From NCBI GenBank assembly GCA_965153455.1, contig OZ234496.1, forward strand, positions 10,315,863-10,379,862: a DNA stretch of 64,000 nt, in the 5' to 3' direction. Numbering within the stretch: the stretch's first letter is position 1; the number at the start of each line of letters is the position of its first letter. The stretch comes from Sphagnum compactum (Eukaryota > Bryophyta > Sphagnopsida > Sphagnales). Under the pieces are notes generated by a model that was given only the letters and a program-made list of their open reading frames with translations, was not told the origin of the DNA and searched no databases. Made by a program: the position numbers and the translations under genes. Below are positions 11,285-21,716 of this stretch, in pieces.

Positions 11285-11560
11285 TTGATGGACCTTGGTA
11301 ATACCCATAATCTAATGTCTAAAGTTTTTACTCCTAACCTAGGCCATCCCATTGGAACCATGGATCCATCATGGTTTTTGCTACCCAATGGTCAAGTCCA
11401 TAACACAAATCTTTTCATGAAAGATGTGCTAGTACAGTTTCCAGGATTGGAGACTTACACTAAGTTTCAGGTTTGGTTAGGAAGCGTTTACGACGTCATT
11501 TTAAACATGCAGTGGCTCGACCCTGTGGACACATTGGTAGTGTGCTAGCGTGGATTGGTC
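11285..11560 (+). pseudogene. Ty3/gypsy aspartic-protease remnant
   Basis: The plus strand reads a retropepsin-like fold start: the usual D-T/S-G active-site triplet with following THN appears as 'MDLGNTHNLMS', so the catalytic Ser/Thr position is already lost. It continues through a beta-rich stretch ending 'YDVILNMQWLDPVDTLVVC', which corresponds to the conserved end of gypsy protease before RT. It is the continuation of the gag copy at 9600-10371 beyond the 903 bp insertion. Confidence 0.65.
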
Positions 11561-12588
11561 TACTGCATAAAACTTGATGGGTTTATTTTTGAACTTATAG
11601 GTATGTGAATATTACATAATACCACAAAAGGACAACCACTAATGGAATCTAAGGCTACTCCCCCTAAATTAGGTCCAATGTACCTCGTCATTGGACTTAT
11701 GGAATTACACCAATTTAAATTCAATTTTATTACTCTTCTTAATGTGTAGTGACCTTTAACCATGTTATTTTCAAGCATGCCTTTCAACACAACTTTCTAA
11801 TCTTAAATTATAAAGTCTTTTTGAAAGTCAATAATTTTCAAATTTGGTAGAAAACTTTATGTTGTGTGTTGTAAGTTCCATGGAAATTGCAAAATTTCAT
11901 GGATTTATATTCAAAGTAGTTCACATGATTATAAATCAACAAGGATTGAACTTTAAATAATTGAGCTTTAAAGAAATTACATGTTTCTATAAAACATATT
12001 AAACATGTATTTGATTAATTCTAAACTTTAAAAAAGTTCAAAAATAATTTAAAACAATTGGATAGCTCAAAGCAATTTCAAATTGCAAACTGAATGTGGT
12101 GGTCAACAAGCTCAATGCAAATCATTATTTTTAATGATCATAAGAATCACATCCAAAAATGTTAATTTGAACTTTGTGTCGATCACAAAAAAAATAAAAA
12201 TTGAATTAATGCTTGGGGTGAAAGCAAGGAAAATTGACCCTCCTTGTTACTTTGGTAAGGTTTTTAAAAGTATTGCAAAATAATTTTGATTATGGATTTT
12301 CAATTGGGAAATTTAAAATTTTGAAATATTAAACATGAAGGTCAATGATGGTCAATAATAGGGTACTAAAAGCCTAAGTGAACCCTAAGTTGAACACATT
12401 ATTGTTTAGCCCGTGCAACTTTCTTTCATTCCTTGCATTGCAATAATGGCTAAATGTTCAACTTGTAACGATGTTTGGAAACCACTATTTGAACCTAAAA
12501 TGCCATGTTTTATGCACCATCTTCATTGATGGCAAGATCTTTTAACTTCAAGTGATGGCGAGAGTTCTAGTAAAATATAGTTTGGTGA
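11561..12588. other. AT-rich intergenic DNA
   Basis: No supported gene. The start may be further degenerate retrotransposon. The rest is AT-rich without visible elements. Confidence 0.45.
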
Positions 12589-12900
12589 CACTATAAGAAA
12601 TCGGCTTATTAAGATGGTTAATTTGATAGGCTTGTCCATCTTGACTGAGACTAAGATAAAGTTTCAATTTGAGTAAAGCCATCCAGGTAGGTGATGAGCC
12701 ATGGAAGTTTTGACCAAATGAATTAATATGACCTCTTTGACTATCAAGTCAAATGGGCCATTTAATCAAATAGGTTTCGAAAATGACAACTTAAGGGTGA
12801 AAACACAGTCAAAGGAGCCACCCAAATGAGTGGACATTCTTTAAAATTGTATTTTTGTATGTTTGAAAGATCACAAATGAAGCATAATAGTTTGGATTGT
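12589..12900. mobile_element. Possible CACTA element terminus, partner end not found
   Basis: At 12589 the sequence CACTATAAGAAATCGG fits the terminal signature of CACTA elements. It is followed by GTCAAATGGGCC-type motifs like the subterminal repeats in 6901-7987. I did not find the opposite end with a matching 3 bp duplication, so the extent is unknown. Confidence 0.3.
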
Positions 12901-14790
12901 CATAATTTTTTTGGAATATTTTTCATTAATTACAAAGATAACATGTTCAAAGTTTAACACAAATCAAAAATGTTTTTGCATCTTCAAACTCTAAAAATTG
13001 GAAGGATTTTAATATTCATGATTAGAAGGGCAAACAAACTTGAACTAATGAAAATTGTTTTTATAATCGATTTGAACACATTTGGCTCAAAAGTGTTTTT
13101 GACCTTGAAACTTATGGATTTTGAAAATGTGTCTTTAATAAAAGTTGTTCATGTTTATGTGATAGAGCACATGAATGCATAATATACTTGATATAAAATC
13201 AATTTGTAATCAAAATGTGTTATATCTAAAATGTAATGTTAAATCGGATACCTGAAATACAAAATTTAAAGTCATAAACCAACCCAAAAATAAGATGTGT
13301 CAGGTACGATGCAATCCGTGGAAAAGGACTTTTACCTTGGTGCCTTTAGCTCTTTTGACTGTTTTTTCACCCTTAAGTCAAAAAGGTCAAGTGTTTTATC
13401 AATTATAACATTCATGGACATTCATGCATACTAGAATAACAATCACAATTTGATTACTTTACATGTGTGTTTAAGTTCAAGTTGATCACTAAAGGGACTA
13501 TTCATTAATGAAAGCCACACTTTGTACTCTAGAAATAAATTTTGATTTTGAATGGCAACTTAGGGTGAATTAACTTAAGCATAATGCCAAAAATTAACGT
13601 TCATGACTAGCCCTATGACTATGTTACTAGTCATGGAAGTCATTCATAACTACATGACTATGTAGTCAAATAGGACCTGTCATTTAAGACATTCAGTCGC
13701 TATAATGATTTAGTTATAAAACAATATGTGATTTTGACTTTTGCAACTATACAATCATGAAGGACACAACTTCATCGAAAGATTGAAGAGATTTGGCTGT
13801 TCCATAAAATGGATAAAAGGTATGAAATTTTTGTGATTCCAACAATGGCGTGCTAACACATGGCACTTGCAAATGTATCTATAGGTTGCCACACATCTTT
13901 TTGTTGTATTTTCATTATAATTGAAATTCCATAAAATATATTATTCATGCCTTATCTAATGACGACACATGGCATGTGAAATAGACATTGATTTGCCACG
14001 TGTTGCATTCAAATTGGAAGATTTGTAATTTGAAGCCATGGCTTCTTGATGGTGACATGGCATAGGCCACTAATATTTTGACACGTGGTGCCAATCACAT
14101 GGCAATAAATGGTCTAGTCACACAATGATGTGGTGGGAACAATGATGGACACATGGAATGATTTCAACAAATAGTGTTTGGACACGTGGGTGGCCAATGG
14201 TCATGTGGTCAATAGTCAACGATCATAGGTCAAATGATGCCTACAAATATTGTCCATTTGTTGCATGGCATGTGTCATATTATGACCAGTTTAAATTATG
14301 CCATGTGTTGGGGGTCTAATGTTAAGGTTTCCATTGCAATTTCACATTACAAGGAAGGGTTAGGGTGTATTAACATATTAGTTAGGGTTTTGGGTTAGGG
14401 TTTATACCTAATACCCTAATATGTAAACCTTATTTTATTAAGGTATTAGTTATGTTCTAGGGTTAGGTGTTATTACCTTATTGGTTAATCCCAAGCTCAA
14501 GCTACATGAGAATACAACATCCATGTTACCAATCCAAAGATCTAACACTTGAGATCATGTGGCCAAGTACAAGCTACAAATTCTATTAGATGTTCAATGT
14601 TCAGTGGAAGTTGCATCTAAATCCACCCAAAACAACCTTAATGTTGTTGCTCACTCTATTGTTTTAGGGTCCCACACTACATACTATGTTTTTACAACAA
14701 GCTTACATCCTAACTACAACCATATTTTAACAACAAGCAAGTTGGCACTAATAATCATGCCAATAAAAACACTACCAACAACTCACATAC
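12901..14790. other. Gene-free DNA with a cluster of CACGTG boxes
   Basis: No gene is supported. Between about 13990 and 14190 three CACGTG cores occur (in contexts GCCACGTGTTG, GACACGTGGTG and GACACGTGGGT) among many ACATGGCA/CATGTGG variants. The density suggests a degenerate short repeat, perhaps a subterminal region of a transposon, and not a promoter, since no gene follows. TTAGGG-like words near 14355-14410 are too few to be telomeric. Confidence 0.4.
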
Positions 14791-15036
14791 CTATGTGGTG
14801 CCTTTCAAGTCTCCTCTTAAGAATTTGGTAGACCACAACAGTATAGCTTCAGGTTGGACATTCGCTTTTGAATTCAGGGGATCTACTATCATTAATTCAG
14901 CAACAAAAACCTCTTGTACAATGACAACAACATACTCATTTGGTATTATCCGATCACCCATGATTCCACCATTTAACCCACATACCACTCCCCTGCCAAC
15001 ATTTCGTTCCAATATAGGGTCCCTCAAAAATACCAA
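14791..15036 (-). pseudogene. Transposon-type domain remnant (DUF8039-like)
   Basis: The minus frame reads a compact stretch with pattern G-V-V-C-G-L-N ... EYVVVIVQEVFVAELMI-DPL ... LLWSTKFLRGD. Spacing and residues resemble the DUF8039-type domain common in plant CACTA-associated proteins (hydrophobic strand, VxVxxV, then a closing W-P-K-x-(L/F)-I). This is recognised by eye only. The frame is short and isolated, so it is treated as a relic. Confidence 0.35.
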
Positions 15037-16090
15037 GCTCCCAATGCAAACCTATGCATGACAAATAATTGCACATGACATTCATGGCCATGAAAATGCA
15101 GGACTCTACTTGCAATGAAGAAGGCGTTTTAATGTGTTTATTAACTAAACAGGGAAGTATCCATTACCGTATTTGCATTTAATTTGGTGTTGGTTGATGC
15201 AAAACCATGAACTTTGGATATCTTGGGTGGACTTGTTGACAAAACTTGAAAATAGGTAAAAAACACCAAAAAACTTCATAGTGTAACCAAAAATTTATGT
15301 AAAATCACACAATCAAATTGCATCCTAAATAAACAATTCATCAACCTTAAAGGATTTCAATCCATTTTGCCCATGCATTCATTATGAGATACATGTGTTA
15401 TGATTACCCCAACATTTTCTGTTGATGCAGGTCTTGTGTTGATTATTGTTGGGGTTTTGTTGCAAACTTCTTCCATACACTAACATAGGGTACAAATTTG
15501 CAAATTTTAAAGACATGCATGGTAAGGATTACAACATAAATTACGCCATTCATAGATGTAGGGTCACCACAAACTGGCCATGACTACAATCTCTTAATTA
15601 GAATGGGTTGCATAAGTTATGAGGTCATTTTGTTATTGATGTAGCAATAATGTTGGGCTTAGTTCCTACAACACCCATAAATTTCAAGTTATTATGCGGA
15701 CTTGGAAGTTTATCTTACAATGAACCAACAGTGAGCATGTACCACATGAATCCACTTCTCATATGTCACCTCTATTACAAAAAGGGTTGTTATTCCCTTG
15801 TCAATAAATAAACACATGACACCTCTGCATTATAGTCCAAAAGAGAAAAAAATTAATTTTGACTGTGGACTAACAAGTGGTTGAGAAGTTCACCAAAGGT
15901 ATGATTGTTTTAGGGTGCCATAATGACATAGCTTGTGCCCCAACACAATCTTCATGTTGTTGTTCATTACTTTCTAGCTCATGCATGTAGTAGAAACACA
16001 TAACATTTGTTGTTAAAGCGTGTAGACAATTATTATCCAAAAGAAAAAACATTGGATGTTGGGGTAAAAACATACACATGATTCTCTAAC
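15037..16090. other. Gene-free DNA between relic ORFs
   Basis: No clear coding sequence. A 69-codon minus frame at 15870-16079 is unrecognised. The interval may be intron or decayed sequence of the same relic. Confidence 0.35.
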
Positions 16091-16097
16091 ATATGGG

Positions 16098-18560
16098 TCA
16101 AGTAGGTACATCATGAGCCATAGTTGTACTAGTACTACCATCAACAATTATAGGCAAGCCCCAATTTATTACTATACGAGCAATTTCATTATTCTGGCCT
16201 TCGTCCATTTCACCCACAACATCTTTTAAGGTTACTAGAGTTTCGAGTATAAGACCATTGTGCACAGGTGATTTGTGCATAAGTTCTAGTGCTTCTTGAT
16301 CTATATTTGAATGTAAACGTTGCCTAGTCTTTTAAACAACATTTTTTGCATACTAAGCACTGTGTCCAAGCTACTTTATAGGTTCCGTATTGAATCAAAT
16401 GCCTTGTCCACCTTGCACTCAACTACCACAATATCCGATGACTTCCCTTTACCCTGATCCGAAATGACAATACTACACACTTCCATAAGACCAATACAAC
16501 TATTGCCTCCATTTAAACACCGATGAAATCAACCCCAAGCACCATATCCTTTGATGGTCGTTGTTTTCTAGGAACTTCCAATACCATAACATAATTACAT
16601 ATTAAATGTATGAAATCTACCAAATTGTAGAAATTGGGAGAAGAGCCATCCAATTTGTTATAGGCAATAGCAACTACCCTCCAATGAATGTAATAAACCA
16701 AGGATGCATTTGTACCATATACATGAATATGAACTTATTTGATCAAGAAAGTTTAACAAACCATTCAATATTCCTTTAGACAAAATATTAACAACCTACA
16801 ATAGAAACATAAAGCCAATTTTATAGGGCAAAGTTTTCTAGTGACATACCACGGATGCATTGCTGGCTGCACTAAGACCTTCACTCACACTTTGCATCTC
16901 TCCAAGTGATGGTGTTTGCCCAGTTGCTGACACCTGCCACTCACACCCAAGGACAGGTCATACCTAAGAAACCTAATGCGTTTTTAACCTATATTGTCTC
17001 TAAATTGCATTTGAAAATATACCAAAGACCATAAATTTGTTGCCACATTTGAGACAAGACCCCACTTACAAATCTAGCCTCTTATTGGATTGGCCCACCA
17101 CAACCAGTTTTAAACACATTTTTCACTTATGCACGTGCATGGCACAAGTTTTCTTGTGATTCCAGGAATGTCGGGGTACTCTAATAAACACACAAAGCCA
17201 CCCAATCTACTTCTTCACATTGGTCGAGCCTTTGACCACCTATTAATGGAATCCACATACACTAAACAACAATCAAGGTTTATCCTCACTTCTCACCTAC
17301 AACCACCTCTATGACTTGACAGAGAGATTACTTCCATCTTCAACAATTGGCCATTTGAAAACAAGAATTGGAATTGGGCATAAACAACTAGAAACAATGC
17401 AATGCACAATTGCCACTAATTAAGGCACATATATGCAATCAAGAACACATAACCTTCTTTATAGATTCTAGACCACTCCCATCACTTTGTCTTTAGTAGT
17501 CTCCCAGCTGTCTATCGCATGTGGTTAAAAATCAGACCTGGCTCATTGTACATAAATTGTGCATCCAAATCAATCATCACTTGTTGTAATTTATCATTGT
17601 TTTGGTGGTCAATGGGTTTGGTAATATCCAAATGCCGAAATACATGGTTTTTCAATGCTGAAATCCATGTGTTCCGAACATCACCACATGGCCACCCATC
17701 TGTGTTGTTAATAACAGGGAACTTCTTTGGGTCCTCCCCATGAGCTACCACCATTTGGTTCTTCATCCATTTTGCATTGTCTCAATTCCATTTACAGACA
17801 ATGTTTTGATGCAACCATTTCAAATCAACTTAAAAAAATTGTGTAGCTAAAAAGGTTCCTTCGATTCTAACACTTAGAGGTTGTGGACTAGATTCAAAAA
17901 CATCCCAATTGCCCTCATGCATCCTACCTAGTGGCCTTGAACTATAAGCCACCACTTCATCAAACCCATCAAATGGTTTTCAGGGTTTTGGTAATGGCGG
18001 TCTTGTTTTTTTGCAATATGATACAAATGTATAAGAGGTTGATTAGGTCTTGCTATAGACCGTCCACCACTTACAAGATGTTGTGGTTGCTGCAAGGGGC
18101 TTTGTTGTGGTGGCCAAGGGTTGTTGCGACTGAAATTACCTTGAGGCGCAGTGCCACTTGTTGATTGTGATGGGTACTTCAAACCCACCCACACTTTTGA
18201 CTAGTACAAAACTAGTATCTACCAATTTCTCGCAAAAAAATAATTCATCTCTCCCATGTATGCATCCCAAGTGCCAAAGCCCACCTAACACAATTGATAA
18301 AAACACAACCACATTTTGGATAGCAAAAATGCAAACTTACTTCTCTTGTAATTGTGGGTGTGTTGTTTGGTCCCATTGCATGTTTGCGCATAGTATCCAA
18401 CTCTTGCCCACTATCACCAATCCCTTCATCAGGGTAGGGGCAATATTTTTCATTGGGATCAAATGTTTCGTGATCTTCTAGAAACCCAAAGGTAGGTTCA
18501 TCATACAAGTTTGGGTCATCATTTTCTACCATATTTGGCATTTGCATATTTGCAATCCTG
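16098..18560 (-). pseudogene. Decayed multi-exon minus-strand gene of transposon character
   Basis: Several minus-strand frames have protein-like composition and could be exons read leftward: 18547-18360 (acidic, 'DEPTFGFLEDHETFDPNEKYCPYPDEG', ending at a good donor GAA|GTAAGT), 18194-17928 (Gln/Pro/Ser-rich linker), 17766-17512 ('DPKKFPVINNTDGWPCGDVRNTW' then a charged stretch), 16701-16513, and 16280-16098. No single intact frame joins them. The acidic N-terminus, Q/P-rich linker and a nearby DUF8039-like piece suit a CACTA or related transposon protein, but I do not recognise the family with confidence. Confidence 0.35.
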
Positions 18561-20430
18561 GAGCTACATCATGGAGGCTCACTAGTTATTGCACTTGCAC
18601 AGACATATGCCTTTTTCTAGTGTGCTTTCTTTGATTAAAAGTGCTCTTTCAAGCTTTATTCCACCCACGCCTGTCATGCGACACCCATGCTTCCAAATGT
18701 ATTGCAAGGAACAAACTAAAGATGTTGGATCTAGACGCATGAACTATTCCAACCCAACAACATCTCCATAACATCTATTCATTGTATCTTGATCCAATGT
18801 GACTCTTGACAGTGTTCTAGAAGATTGTTATTCTTGGAGGTGCAACAAATAACCTTGGGCTAATTTACCATGCAAAGACACCTTAGAAATGATTCTCCTT
18901 ATCTCAACTTTGCCTCCAACAAGTGAACAAAGTGTGGTTCAAGGCTTAAGTTCTATAATGTAGGTTAGAAGAAGAATGTACTAGCTTGCACTTTGAAGTA
19001 TTTCTTCGAGCTATCGTTGGTTCTTAACGATTTGTTGATGTCTTAGCTCCTCGTAATCCACAACATTTGCCTCTTCTTCAGACTAACTGTTGTCAGTGTT
19101 CACATCTTCAATGAGGGATTACCTAAGACACATTTAAGAGCTACCTAGGCCCTATCTAAGATAAGGGCTATCCAAAGTTGACATAAAGATTTACATAAGA
19201 ACTACTTAGAGTACTACATAGGAACTATCTAGGGATCTTCTTAAGTTACAAGATACTTGAAGATACCTATAATCTACATAGAAATTACATATGAGACTAT
19301 GAGTCAACCTGAGATAGTCCAATAGGTAGCTCAAAAGTAGTCTTTAGGTAGGACCTTGGTTAGTCCCCATGTAATCCTCTTAAGTAGCTATTCAAATAAC
19401 TCCTAAATATCTCTTAACTTAAAAAGTTCTTAATTAACCCCAATGGTAAGCTTTATGTAACCCACCAAGTAATCCTTAGGTATCCCATAACTTAAGTCTA
19501 GATCCTTAAACATTTCACCAGGTAGTTCTCCACAGACGTCCTATATAATCCTTATTTGTAGTATTTAAATATCACATGAGTCCTTAGGTTTCTTGAAAGT
19601 CCGCTTTTGACATCCCATAACCTAGGGATGAAGGATTGTAGGTAGATACAAGCAAAACAAAGAAGACAAAGAGAAAGGCGAGAGGAAAATCATGTCATCC
19701 TAAGTTGAGGAGGAAACTTAAATTTCCTCCTCTGTTATTTTTCTTTGGCTCAATACCATCCTATGTTTTGACTATTGTCCTTAATTACAATGAAAGCCAG
19801 AGGTATGCTTTAGGTTATATTGTCTTTCCTATAACTTTATACATAGTATGATTTTATTGGTGAGATTATTTGATCATTATTTTGGGGTGAGCTGTGTCTT
19901 AGATTTTCAAAAGTGACTAATTTTCAGGGGTTTAGGGTCATTGCTTTAAAATAACTTAAAAAAATTTCATCTTTGTAGTTGAACTCAGTCCCCTAGGTAG
20001 AAGAACTTCATGTTTGAAATTTCAGGAACGTTCCAAAAGGTACTTTCTTTTGAAGAAAAGTAACTTACACTTTTCTTAAATTCTTGAAATTTAAAAAGCT
20101 CTTTAGGTTGGGGAGCTGAAACTCTCCATGGATTTTGGGGCCCAACCTCAGCTATTGCCCAAGTGGGTGCACATTAGTAGTCAAAGATTATGATGATGAA
20201 ATCTTAGAAAAACCATTTGTTAAGAACTTGTATGGAGTACTGTATTTTCTTTAAATGAGTGACCATGTAATAAAATTATCTATAAAGTCCTCCTGAGTCT
20301 CATACTCAGTCTCATCCCTTTTCTTTGTTTCATCTCCTTTTTCAGATATAGTCCCCAGAAGTGGAGGTGAAATCTTGAAACTGGTGACTAGACCTGAAAA
20401 TAAGGGGTGAAATAAGATTTGAACCTTTTT
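18561..20430. repeat. Gene-free DNA with degenerate short repeats
   Basis: From about 19110 to 19620 the sequence is built of loose variants of AACTACCTAGG/TACATAGGAAC. The second half (from about 19330) looks like the reverse complement of the first, giving a large imperfect inverted array. No gene is visible. Confidence 0.35.
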
Positions 20431-20690
20431 TTTGGAGTTTGGGGACTTCTTTGGAACTTCGTTTGACACTTTTTTTTTTGTTTGGGCACACTTGACGGAT
20501 TCCTTTGGAACTTTTTTTGGCCACTTTTTTTTTTGTTTGGGCACACTTAGGGATTTCTTTGAAACTTTTTTGGACACTTTTTTAGGGTTTTTTTTAGGTT
20601 TGTTGGTAGTTTCTTTTACAGCTTGCTTTAAGGTTTTTTGGGGAGCTTTTGGGGGGTTTTTTCAGAGTTTTTTTAAAATTTTATGATTTC
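20430..20690. repeat. G/T-rich tandem repeat
   Basis: Two to three copies of a roughly 60-75 bp unit containing TTTGGAACTTYKTTTG-like and TTTTTGTTTGGGCACACTT segments. The low-complexity T/G strand produces Phe-rich and, in antisense, Lys/Ser-rich frames that are artefacts. Confidence 0.6.
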
Positions 20691-21716
20691 TTCTCATGGT
20701 GAAACCTTTTCAAATATAGGAGATTTTGATAGTCTACTTGATGAGAAGATGTTTTAAAAGACACATAGGCAACATCATATTATGTTCACACTTGCAATTA
20801 TTGACATGGACACATTGGAATTTTTCAATGCGAATGAATTAGAGCTAAGTTTTGGGCAATTGATCAACTAAGACGTAAATGTTTGGAATCTACTTTGTCA
20901 TAGTGCGAACAACTTCAAATTTATTCAAATTTCAGCTTGTCAAAGCTTGATGAATTAATAACATTAATGATCCCCACCCTTCAGACCCATGCAAAAGCTA
21001 TTGGCAAGGCTTGCAAGGTGATCAACTAAACAAACCCAAAAGTAGTGACCAACTAAACGAATCCAAAAGTAGTGATCACCCCAGTCATCTTGTACATGAA
21101 ATATGACAATTGAAACATGAGACATGACAATCACCCTTCAGCCTTAAACTCACACTCTATATTTATATTTTTGTAATGGGATGTGCCAATTTTTCACAGA
21201 TTTTGGCAGGTCTCTATGTGGCGTAAGGCCCTCAGTCAAGGGCACAATCAGAAGCGAGGTCCATGCTCAACTAGTGACTTGTGGGGCCCTCATTTTCAGT
21301 ACTGCCCTCAACCTCAAGCCTTACCTTCCACTTTTAAATTTAGATTTTGGTAAGGTTCCCACCAAGAAATTTGTTTGGACCGAATTAAAACTTTTTACTC
21401 ATGACAAGGGTCTCTGACAAGGGTCTCTATCTTTCATTGCCTTCCAGGATTTAAGGTGCTTCCAAGGTACCTATCGCGGAGCCTAATCGAAACTTCCTAA
21501 GAGGGATCCCAAGAAGAAGGACCCTTCCAGAAGACCCTTTCTTCCTTCCCCATCGCTATGAATATTTAGGGTTTCACTCACCGACTTGGGTTTACCAGAC
21601 GCGCGGTCGAGTGTGGTGTCGAGAAGGAGGAGCACGTCGTTGAAGGAATTGAATACACGAGAACGCAGAAAACAGAGGGGCAGCAGAAGAAGAAGAAGAA
21701 GAAGCAGAGGACAGAG
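20691..21716. other. Upstream region of the NBP35 gene
   Basis: No gene is supported. A short tandem duplication lies at about 21020-21076 (unit containing CCAAAAGTAGTGA). The last 200 bp before the NBP35 start are less AT-rich, with a (GAA)n run at about 21686-21703 that would lie in the 5' leader. No TATA box was assigned. Confidence 0.4.

Noticed and set aside
14355-14410. Telomere-like TTAGGG words
   Set aside because: Only a few irregular copies, mixed with other sequence; no TTTAGGG array.
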